Below, piece by piece: positions 1 through 8,374 of a stretch of 64,000 nucleotides of DNA. The stretch covers positions 1 to 64,000 of the forward strand of contig JAHJAA010000030.1 of NCBI GenBank assembly GCA_018814305.1, written 5' to 3'. This DNA is from Pseudomonadota bacterium. Lineage in GTDB: Bacteria; Desulfobacterota; Desulfobulbia; Desulfobulbales; JAGXFP01. The translations under genes and the position numbers were made by a program. How positions within the stretch are numbered: the first letter of the stretch is position 1; each line of letters opens with the position of its first letter. Below the pieces are notes generated by a model. It searched no databases and was not told the DNA's origin. It saw only the letters and a list, made by a program, of their open reading frames with translations.

Positions 1-17
1 GTGTTATGAAAATATAG

Positions 18-140
18 GTCTTTTGTCGGGCTGAAGCCGTCAAAGCCTCTTGCGCCGGTATTACATCTGAGCAGATAGAGGCGGAGCAGTCAATTGATCT
101 AAGTTTTCCACTGTTGACCGCCTATATCGGGAGCGGCTGA
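18..140 (+). other. Possible C-terminal remnant of a plus-strand gene (…AEAVKASCAGITSEQIEAEQSIDLSFPLLTAYIGSG*)
   Basis: Open frame after an in-frame tag at 15-17 up to tga at 138-140; protein-like composition; overlaps the 3' end of the sensor ORF. Confidence 0.25.
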
Positions 141-1079
141 CAGAACAATTACGAGAGCATTATTCCTGAAATTCCTGGATATTTGGCCTTGAATTCTGGA
201 TTGTGGTTGACTGATGCTGACCAACCATTCTTCATTAAAAACTTCGGTCTTGGCCACCGTACGATAAAACCAATCGTTTTCTGGCGATTCAAACAACGAA
301 TGGCTTGCCTCTTCGAGGGTAACCAGCTTAAAAGAAGTAAAAGAATCATCTGCATGACATCCGGTACATTCGTGAGAGATATTGAATAGATTCCCGTTTT
401 CCATTTTATTAATATCATCATGCTGTACATTAATAATACCGAAAATATCTCCTTCATTATCAGTCATGACAAAGACAATTTCCTTGTCTTTAATGTACGC
501 AAGTTTGTCTTTCACAAAACTATGCAGGCTTAATTCACCAACTATATAATGTGGTTTAAGATCCTCTCCTGGATATAGAAACGGGACGAAGACAAAAACT
601 GATGGATATCCTTCAACCCTGATAATACGCTCCGAAATAAATGGTTCTAATTTTTCTGAAAATTCTTCTCTTTTTTGAACTTCCACATATTCAAAAAAAT
701 TTCTATTAAAGATTAAAGCGCCGGAAGTAGATTCGACTTCACCAGCAGAACTCAACAGTGATATTGATATAAATTTTTTGGGATAAATTTTGAAAAAATC
801 ATCCAGAACTATTGTCTTTGAGTCGTTGCTTTCAGAATCGTTTAATAGATTGATTATATAAGAAAGATTCTTCGCGGATTCTTCCATATGATTTTTAAGA
901 AGATTACTTGCAAGAAAAGTATGATTGGTTTGCTCTTCATAAAAAGAATGAACAATAGCTTCTTCAAAATTTGTTTGTGAATACCAAATAAAAATGGTTG
1001 CACACAAAATGACGAGAAAGCACAATGTCAGCAGTAAATTTTCTTTATAATATTTGGATATGAAAAAGTTTTTAAGCAT
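99..1079 (-). pseudogene. Truncated membrane sensor with periplasmic c-haem (CxxCH) domain; cytoplasmic output domain missing
   Basis: ORF has N-terminal TM (LLLTLCFLVILCATIFIWY), one CTGCH motif, and ends at the start of a putative second TM (NNALVIVLS) followed by unrelated residues and a stop. Confidence 0.55.
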
Positions 1080-1424
1080 GAGACATGGCTCTTTCTATTG
1101 ATCGGAATATCAAAACTATACCTTTGAGAATACAATACAAAAACGATAATGCCTAGCCTGGAAATTTAATTAACCTATCATTTTCCATTGTTCAAAAAAG
1201 GAGCCCACTTTTGGCCTTTGCACATCTTCGTAATTTAGCTCGTTCAATCACACTGTTCACATCTCAGTACTGATCGATTGCGAAATAGCGAAAAAACCGT
1301 CAAAAAACTACAAAAAGATCCGCGCTGAAAGCCTGCCCCATTTTAAAAGCGATTTAATCCCTGTTTCACCAAACCATTTTTTCTACTCGATCACTGTTAA
1401 ATCTTGAATAGCCGGTATGATTCC

Positions 1425-1997
1425 ATGAAAACAGCCATCCCAAAAAGCCTGAACCACTTAATCGCTCTTGTTCTGATCGGGATCTTTCTCAGCCAATGCA
1501 CGCCATCTCAAGACTGGCGGACTGCCAGCCGAGAATCGGCAAATATCGCCCCCGATCCTGCGAGCACCCAAGAAGCCGTTCTCCAGATTTACGGAGCTTC
1601 CGCCTGGGGCTGGAGAGGTTGGTTTGCCATCCACACCTGGATCGCCGCCAAGCGAAGCGGTGAAGATTCATATCGGGTTTATGATGTGGTTGGTTGGCGA
1701 GGCCGTCGCGGTCAACCGGTCATGCAGATTACCAAGGATATCCCCGACCGTTACTGGTATGGCGAGAAGCCTCGAATTCTAAAAGATCTTCGGGGGAAGG
1801 GGGTCGATCAACTCATTGACGCCATCGACAAATCCGCTTTAGACTACCCTTGGAAGACAACCTACACAGCCTTCCCCGGTCCCAACAGCAACACCTTTAC
1901 CGCCTGGATCGGTCTCAAAGTCCCGGAACTGAGACTCAATCTCCCCTTTTCGGCCATAGGCAGCGGTTATGCCGACAAAGCGATCACCGCAAAATAA
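1425..1997 (+). CDS. DUF3750-family lipoprotein
   Basis: ORF 1404..1997; lipobox-like LSQC after MKTAIPKSLNHLIALVLIGIF; GWRGWFAIHTWIAAK / YDVVGWRGRRG / FPGPNSNTF motifs match my recollection of DUF3750 proteins. Start at second Met inferred. Confidence 0.7.
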   Translation: MKTAIPKSLNHLIALVLIGIFLSQCTPSQDWRTASRESANIAPDPASTQEAVLQIYGASAWGWRGWFAIHTWIAAKRSGEDSYRVYDVVGWRGRRGQPVMQITKDIPDRYWYGEKPRILKDLRGKGVDQLIDAIDKSALDYPWKTTYTAFPGPNSNTFTAWIGLKVPELRLNLPFSAIGSGYADKAITAK

Positions 1998-2052
1998 CCT
2001 GATTTAGTCCAATTCAGGTTCTGCCTTATATAAAGACATGAATGGGTTGAAT

Positions 2053-2092
2053 ACAAAAAGGGCAAATCCCTGTGAGGATCCGCCCTTTTTGT
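2053..2092 (+). terminator. Rho-independent terminator after the DUF3750 gene
   Basis: acaaaaagggc ... gccctttttgt inverted repeat with T-run. Confidence 0.75.
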
Positions 2093-2129
2093 CCAGTGCG
2101 ATTGTAATGATATAACCGACAGTGACCGT

Positions 2130-2193
2130 TTCACAAAATCATGTAAAGACCCGCGTTAAAGCCACGTCTTTTAATGTCATATAGTTTTGTGAA
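2130..2193. repeat. Imperfect long inverted repeat upstream of the SNF2 gene
   Basis: ttcacaaaatcatgtaaagac ... gtcttttaatgtcatatagttttgtgaa arms. Confidence 0.4.
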
Positions 2194-2584
2194 TTATCAG
2201 CAGGACTCTCTCCCAATATTTTGCATTATTATTTGACGTCATTGCAAAAAAAACAGCCCGCGTTCGTTCATTTGAGTTGATACTTTAGGGGTAGTCGGTG
2301 GCAGCGTCTTTTGTTCTGAAACTTAGTCGTAATCAGATTTTTTATTATTGGCTCCGGCAAGCAAAATCAGGTAATTTCAAATGGTTTATTCAAGCGCGGA
2401 AAAAACCGGAGCCAGACCAAAGCAATCCCGAAAAAGACAAGATGACAACGCAACCATTTTTTAGCTCCAAATCAAACCATTAAGAGTAAACCAAACATCA
2501 AAAACAGCGTACATCTTTCATCTAAAACATGCACCTGTGCCAAAATACGGCATCGCCCATTGAGCAAAGATTAAAGGAACAACC

Positions 2585-5500
2585 ATGCCCAAGCCCACCT
2601 CCACGAACACCAAACTCGACCCATATTACTTTGATCAAGAGGAATTGCAGACCATTGCCGATGACCACACCATTCGCCAGGGACTTACCTTTTATAAGGA
2701 GAACCGGGTAATCGAGATCGATCTGGACCATGATCTGCTTTGGGGCAAAGTCGAAGATACCGATTCAGACATTCCCTATGATGCCGAGGTCCGCCTGACC
2801 GAGGCAGGCGAACTTTCCTACCGGTGCAGCTGTGCGGCCGACCAGATGGAATCGACTTGTCGCCATATCGTCGCGGTCCTTTACGCCTATGCCGACCAAT
2901 CCGGCGAAACCAATGAACTGATGAGCGCCGCCGACCACGCCATCAAAGAACGGAGCAAACGCGGCCGTTCCGAGGTTCAGGTGGAACCAACCAGCGGCGA
3001 GCCCTGGTTCGGCAGCTGGCGGGCCACCTCTCTAACCTCCTCCAGCCCCTTTCCCCGAAGCTATCGAATCACCATCCGCAGCCTCCACCGCCGGGCCAAT
3101 TTATGTAACTGTCCGGACTTTGCCAATAATCAGCTGGGGACCTGCAAACATATTGAAGCCGTCCTCCATAAAATCTCGAAAAATCCGGCCTACGACACCT
3201 TTAGAGAGCAACCCGCCCCCTTCCCTTACATCTACTTGGCCTGGGATGTCGACCAGGCTCCCCAACTCCGTCTCCATCGCCCCCGGACTATCCCGACTGA
3301 TTTGCAGCCAATCCTGGCCGATTATTTTTCTGCCGGCGGTGGTTTTACCGGGCGCCTGCCCGACGATTTCTTTCGGTTCACCGAGATTGTCGATGACCGG
3401 AGTGATGTCCATATCGGCGAAGACGCCATTGCATATGCCCGCCAACTGGCCGCTGATGCCGCCCACCAACTGCGTTCGTCCGCTATCCGCAGTCAAATAA
3501 GGGCACTCGGCAAGGTGCCAGGGGTCAAGGCCCGGCTCTACCCCTATCAAATTGAAGGGACCGCCTTTCTGGCCGGTACCGGCCGGGCCTTGCTGGCCGA
3601 TGACATGGGACTCGGCAAGACCCTGCAGGCTATTAGTGCGGCAGGCTGGCTTCGTGAACATGAAGGGGTAAAAACGGTCCTGATTATCTGCCCCGCCTCC
3701 CTCAAACAACAATGGGCCAATGAAATTGGCAAGTTTACCGACCTCACCAGTCAAGTCGTCCAGGGACCGCCGACGGAGCGGGGCACCCAGTATCGCCGCG
3801 CATGCGATTTTTTTATCCTGAATTACGAACTCATCCGGCGAGACCTTTCCCTGATCAACGAAACCCTGCGGCCCGACCTGATCATTCTCGACGAGGCCCA
3901 GCGGATCAAAAACTGGCACACCATGATCGCCTCGGCCGTCAAACTCATCCCCAGCCGCTACGCCTTTGTCCTCTCCGGCACCCCTCTCGAAAACCGCCTG
4001 GAAGAACTCTACAGCCTGATGCAGGTGGTCGACCCCAAGGTCCTTGGTCCCCTCTGGCGCTACATGGTCGATTTCCATGTCACCGACGACCGGGGCAAGG
4101 TCCTGGGTTATCGCAACCTTTCCGTACTCAGACAACGCCTCGCCCCGGTCATGCTACGCCGCGACCGCAGACTGGTAAAGGACCAACTCCCGGACCGCAT
4201 CGACCAGCAACTCAATGTGGCGATGACGGATAAACAGCTGGAACTGCACGATTCAGCCCTGAGCAACGCCGGCAAACTGGCCCAGATTGCCAAACACCGC
4301 CCCCTGACTCCAAGCGAACAAAACCGCCTGATGGCCGCCCTGCAACAGGCCCGCATGGCCTGTGATGCCGCCGGCCTGGTAGACAAGGAGACGGAAGGCT
4401 CACCAAAGATTGACGAACTTGCCAATATTCTAGAGGAGTTCTGCCTGCAAGCCGGTTTGAAGGCCGTGGTTTTTTCCCAGTGGGAATTGATGACCAAAAT
4501 GGTGGAAAAACGTTTGCGCCGGATGGGGCTTGGTTTTGTCCGGCTCCACGGCGGAGTGCCGACCGCCAAACGCGGCGCCTTGATGGACCGTTTCCGGGAA
4601 GATGACAGTGTCCAGGTCTTTTTATCCACCGATGCCGGCGGGGTGGGCCTGAATCTCCAGAGCGGCTCACTGCTGGTCAATCTTGATGTCCCCTGGAACC
4701 CGGCCGTGCTTGAACAGCGCAACGGCAGGGTCCATCGACTCGGGCAGACCAACAAGGTTCAGATCATTACCATGGTGGCCGGCGATTCCTATGAGGAACA
4801 CGTCCTTTCCCTGGTAAAAAACAAACAGCATCTTTTCGACAATGTCATCGCCGAAGATGCCTCCGAAGATGTGGTCGGGGTCTCCAAAAAACTACTGGAT
4901 ACCCTGCTGGAAACCCTGCCCCAACTCAGGAGCGGCACAGCCCCGGAACAGGAGCCCGGAACGGACCTGGTTGCGGCCCGGGAGCAACTGCCGCAAGATG
5001 ATGGCGGCGACCGACCGGCTACCGGCCCACCGGACGACATGGTCTCAGAGGCCCTGACCCGTTGCATTGAGGAACTGCAAAATTCCTTTGGGGCCAGAAT
5101 TGAACGAATTATCGGCTCAGGCGGCGGCCTCCTGGCCGTCCTTGATCAGGTGGACGCCGAAGCGGACCAGGTCGCCGCCCGCTTATCATCCTTACTTGTT
5201 CCGGTAGCGGTTATCGATCTTCGCACCCTGAACGGTCTCAACCGCCTCGGGGCCGCTTCGCCCCTGACGACCGACCGAACCTATTTTGCCGCCGATGAAC
5301 AGCGGGATGCCCCGAAGACCTCCAGATTAATGGCCCTGGCCCGGGAAAAATTCCAAGCCGCCCAGGTTCTGGTGGCACAAAAACTGCCGAACCCGGCCCT
5401 GGAGCTTCTCCTTTCGGCCTTACTGGCGGCGGCAGCCGACCGGGCTGGTCTGGCCAACCCGATCTCCCCCCAGGCGGCCGGGGTATGGCTCTACGGTGAG

Positions 5501-5656
5501 GCCCTGCCCCAGGGCCTCTTAAGCCAGGCGGAAACCAACCTGATCAACAAAGCAATCAGTCTCGGCCAATGCCCGACCCTGCCCGAGCAACTGATTGTCG
5601 ATCTGCTCCACGACACGGAATCATTTTTAAATGGAGAGCCCAAAGAACTGTTATGA
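2585..5656 (+). CDS. SNF2-family DNA helicase/translocase with two SWIM zinc fingers
   Basis: SWIM motifs CSCAADQMESTCRH and CNCPDFANNQLGTCKH; helicase motifs LLADDMGLGKTLQAI, LDEAQRIKN, VLSGTPLENR, STDAGGVGLNLQSG, QRNGRVHRLGQ. Confidence 0.95.
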   Translation: MPKPTSTNTKLDPYYFDQEELQTIADDHTIRQGLTFYKENRVIEIDLDHDLLWGKVEDTDSDIPYDAEVRLTEAGELSYRCSCAADQMESTCRHIVAVLYAYADQSGETNELMSAADHAIKERSKRGRSEVQVEPTSGEPWFGSWRATSLTSSSPFPRSYRITIRSLHRRANLCNCPDFANNQLGTCKHIEAVLHKISKNPAYDTFREQPAPFPYIYLAWDVDQAPQLRLHRPRTIPTDLQPILADYFSAGGGFTGRLPDDFFRFTEIVDDRSDVHIGEDAIAYARQLAADAAHQLRSSAIRSQIRALGKVPGVKARLYPYQIEGTAFLAGTGRALLADDMGLGKTLQAISAAGWLREHEGVKTVLIICPASLKQQWANEIGKFTDLTSQVVQGPPTERGTQYRRACDFFILNYELIRRDLSLINETLRPDLIILDEAQRIKNWHTMIASAVKLIPSRYAFVLSGTPLENRLEELYSLMQVVDPKVLGPLWRYMVDFHVTDDRGKVLGYRNLSVLRQRLAPVMLRRDRRLVKDQLPDRIDQQLNVAMTDKQLELHDSALSNAGKLAQIAKHRPLTPSEQNRLMAALQQARMACDAAGLVDKETEGSPKIDELANILEEFCLQAGLKAVVFSQWELMTKMVEKRLRRMGLGFVRLHGGVPTAKRGALMDRFREDDSVQVFLSTDAGGVGLNLQSGSLLVNLDVPWNPAVLEQRNGRVHRLGQTNKVQIITMVAGDSYEEHVLSLVKNKQHLFDNVIAEDASEDVVGVSKKLLDTLLETLPQLRSGTAPEQEPGTDLVAAREQLPQDDGGDRPATGPPDDMVSEALTRCIEELQNSFGARIERIIGSGGGLLAVLDQVDAEADQVAARLSSLLVPVAVIDLRTLNGLNRLGAASPLTTDRTYFAADEQRDAPKTSRLMALAREKFQAAQVLVAQKLPNPALELLLSALLAAAADRAGLANPISPQAAGVWLYGEALPQGLLSQAETNLINKAISLGQCPTLPEQLIVDLLHDTESFLNGEPKELL

Positions 5657-6057
5657 CGAAAGTCGCTAGAAATTCACCTTGCCCATGTGGGAGCGGCAAA
5701 AAACACAAACGCTGCTGCCAGCAAAAAGAAACGGACTTGATGCAACAACCCTTACCGGCCGGACGATTCCGCTATGAATCGGGAAGTTACGGTGGCCCGA
5801 GTCGGGAATATTTCCCGTCCATTATTTGCTACAAAGAGACGGATAATGGTGGGTGGACCAGCCACTTTTGTCTGGTTAAGCCCGATACGGGCTGCCCCGA
5901 TGAAGACAGCGCGACACGTATCGCGAGCCAACATCTAGCCGCAGCCCAAAGCACGGCCGATGCAGGAGGAGGTCCCCAGGGTTTTGCCATGTCCCTACGG
6001 CATGCAGGGTATAAAAATGTCCCGGATTTTCAGGTTGTCAGCGGGGAAGATAGTTGA
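5653..6057 (+). CDS. Small SEC-C zinc-motif protein
   Basis: NSPCPCGSGKKHKRCC is the SEC-C motif; ATG at 5653 overlaps the SNF2 stop (ATGA). Confidence 0.8.
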   Translation: MTKVARNSPCPCGSGKKHKRCCQQKETDLMQQPLPAGRFRYESGSYGGPSREYFPSIICYKETDNGGWTSHFCLVKPDTGCPDEDSATRIASQHLAAAQSTADAGGGPQGFAMSLRHAGYKNVPDFQVVSGEDS

Positions 6058-6191
6058 TTCTTTCCGCCCAATATCATCCGCCTACTGACGTTATCTTCTG
6101 CGCATCTATACCGCAAACCCGCCAAACCACGGTTGGGGCTTCATACAATGCCAATGACCATCGATATATTTAATCCCGGAGAATCACCATC

Positions 6192-7637
6192 GTGAGTCTC
6201 GACTTCACCACCCTCACCAATCTCCGCCGGAACCATCCGGCCTGGAAACTGCTGCTGGCCGGTAACGCGCCGCTGATTGTCAGCTTTCTGCACCGGGTCT
6301 TTATTGAACCTAATATCCGGATAATGGCCCAGGATGAACTGGTCGCTAAACTTGACGACGAACTCTTCCATCTGCGGGAGAGCGTCAACCACGAGGCCTT
6401 CCCCCGCAGCTCGTCGGAGTACCTGAACGACTGGGCCGACAATGAGCGGGGCTGGCTCCGCAAGTTTTATCCGCCCGGTTCCGATGAGCCCCATTTCGAC
6501 CTGACCCCGGCGGCCGAAAAGGCCGTAGCCTGGTTGGAGAGCCTCCTGCAGCGAGCCTTTGTCGGCACCGAATCGCGACTGTTGACCGTCTTCGAACTCC
6601 TGCGCCAGATGGTGGACGGCGCCGAAGATGATGCCGAGACCAGGATCATTGAACTGGAAAAACAGCAACAGACGATTGACCAGCAGATTGCCCGGATTCG
6701 GGCCGGGGATTTTGAGATCCTCGACGCCACCGCCCTCCGCGACCGTTTTCAACAGTTAAGCGGCCTGGCCCGGGAACTCCTGGGCGACTTTCGGGAGGTG
6801 GAACATAATTTTCGCCAACTCGACCAAAATCTCCGGGAACAGATCGCCACCTGGGAAGGCCGCAAGGGTGAGCTGCTCGAACAGATCTTCGGCGAACGAG
6901 ACGCCATCGCCGACTCGGACCAGGGCAAGAGCTTCCGCGCCTTCTGGGATTTTTTGATGTCGCCCTTGCGCCAGGAGGAACTGACCGAACTTCTGGAAAA
7001 GGTCTTCGCCATGGAGAGCATCGCCACCCTGCACGCCGATACCCGCCTGAAAAGGATTCATTATGACTGGTTGGAGGCGGGCGAGCATACCCAACGGACC
7101 GTGGCCAAACTCTCCCAGCAGCTCCGCCGTTATCTCGACAATCAGGCCTATCTGGAAAACAAGCGGATCATGGAGTTACTGCAGGGCATTGAGGGCAACG
7201 CCCTGGCCGTCCGCCAGGCGATGCCGCCGGGATCATCTTTCATGAGCCTCGACCAGACCGCGCCGACGGTCAACCTCCCCATGGAACGATCCCTCTACTC
7301 GCCACCGGTCAAACCGGTGATCTCGGCCGAGGTCCTCAGTGGTGACGACCAGGGGATTACGGCCGACCCGCTTTTTGAGCAGATTATCATTGATAAAGCC
7401 CAGCTTAAGGCTAATATTCGTCGAGCCCTGCAGGGAAAAAGCCAAATTACCCTACATGAGATCCTCCAGGAATGTCCGCTGGAGCAGGGCTTAGCCGAGG
7501 TAATCACCTATTTCGCCATTGCCGGGGCTGACCCCAAGGCTATATTTGATGACAACATTACCGAACAGATCTTCTGGCAAGACGATAACAACCGGCAACG
7601 ATGGGCGACTCTACCCCGCATTATCTTTAATAAATGA
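6192..7637 (+). CDS. jetA: Wadjet JetA-like protein (DUF3375)
   Basis: GTG-start ORF; LRRNHPAWKLLLAGNAPLIVSFLHRVF and domain length fit DUF3375; position before DUF4194, SMC-like and DUF3322/DUF2220 genes. Confidence 0.85.
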   Translation: MSLDFTTLTNLRRNHPAWKLLLAGNAPLIVSFLHRVFIEPNIRIMAQDELVAKLDDELFHLRESVNHEAFPRSSSEYLNDWADNERGWLRKFYPPGSDEPHFDLTPAAEKAVAWLESLLQRAFVGTESRLLTVFELLRQMVDGAEDDAETRIIELEKQQQTIDQQIARIRAGDFEILDATALRDRFQQLSGLARELLGDFREVEHNFRQLDQNLREQIATWEGRKGELLEQIFGERDAIADSDQGKSFRAFWDFLMSPLRQEELTELLEKVFAMESIATLHADTRLKRIHYDWLEAGEHTQRTVAKLSQQLRRYLDNQAYLENKRIMELLQGIEGNALAVRQAMPPGSSFMSLDQTAPTVNLPMERSLYSPPVKPVISAEVLSGDDQGITADPLFEQIIIDKAQLKANIRRALQGKSQITLHEILQECPLEQGLAEVITYFAIAGADPKAIFDDNITEQIFWQDDNNRQRWATLPRIIFNK

Positions 7638-7744
7638 TGGCGTCGCAGATAGCGCAGACTTCGGGCTCGCTTACCTGCTTAGCCATCGCAGTGATTGCTA
7701 TGCCATTTTGGTGGCTTTTTGCGAGACTATCACAGGTTACACCC
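7638..7744. repeat. REP/MITE-like palindromic element between jetA and jetB
   Basis: Imperfect terminal inverted repeats gatggcgtcgcagatagc ... ggctttttgcgagactatc; non-coding-like insert in an otherwise tight operon. Confidence 0.4.
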
Positions 7745-8374
7745 ATGAATGAAAACGATCCTCAGCCGGACGCCCTGGCCAAGGTGATCATCACCCTGCT
7801 GAAGGGGGTGGTCTACCAGGAGAGCGACCCGAAACTCTGGCAACATCTGCTGAACCTGCAGACCAGAGTCCGGGATTATGTCGCCGTCCTCGGCCTCGCC
7901 CTCCTGCTTGATGAGGCGGAGGGTTATGCCTGGCTACGCACGGCGGAGCCGGAGGAAGATACTCCGCCTCTCCCCAGACTGGTGGGCCGACGCCCGCTCT
8001 CCTACCCGGTGAGCCTCATTATTGCCCTGCTGCGCCGCAAACTGGCGGAAAGCGATGCCGGAGGCGGCGATACCCGCCTGATTCTCAGTCGAGACGATAT
8101 CGTCGAGATGGCCCGCACCTTTTTGCCAAGCGGCAGTAACGAGGCCAAAATTATCGACAAGATTGACGGCCATATCAATAAAATCGTCGAACTTGGTTTT
8201 ATCCGCCGCCTGAGCGGCCAGCCCAACATCTTTGAGATCCGCCGGATCCTCAAGGCCTTTGTCGACGGCCAATGGTTGCATGAATTCGACAGCCGCCTCA
8301 AAGAGTACCGCAGCCGACTTGCCGACCAGCCAACCCTTTCCGACGGCGACGACCATGCTGAACCAGCTTCTTGA
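7745..8374 (+). CDS. jetB: Wadjet JetB-like protein (DUF4194)
   Basis: MNENDPQPDALAKVIITLLKGVVYQESDPKLWQHLL...; domain order; internal ATG at 7745 preferred over ORF start at 7634. Confidence 0.85.
   Translation: MNENDPQPDALAKVIITLLKGVVYQESDPKLWQHLLNLQTRVRDYVAVLGLALLLDEAEGYAWLRTAEPEEDTPPLPRLVGRRPLSYPVSLIIALLRRKLAESDAGGGDTRLILSRDDIVEMARTFLPSGSNEAKIIDKIDGHINKIVELGFIRRLSGQPNIFEIRRILKAFVDGQWLHEFDSRLKEYRSRLADQPTLSDGDDHAEPAS

Noticed and set aside
3101-4135. 344-aa minus-strand ORF antisense to the SNF2 gene
   Set aside because: Lies entirely opposite a well-supported helicase; no recognisable motif. High GC and codon bias create long antisense open frames.
7634-7744. N-terminal extension of JetB (MMASQIAQTSGSLTCLAIAVIAMPFWWLFARLSQVTP)
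   Set aside because: Comes from the palindromic repeat-like insert; internal ATG at 7745 gives a DUF4194-like start.
8232-8354. N-terminal extension of JetC overlapping jetB
   Set aside because: Reads out of frame through jetB; ATG at 8355 gives a sensible SMC-like N terminus (MLNQLLDFAASDELAGFRLKRLEVYNWGTF).
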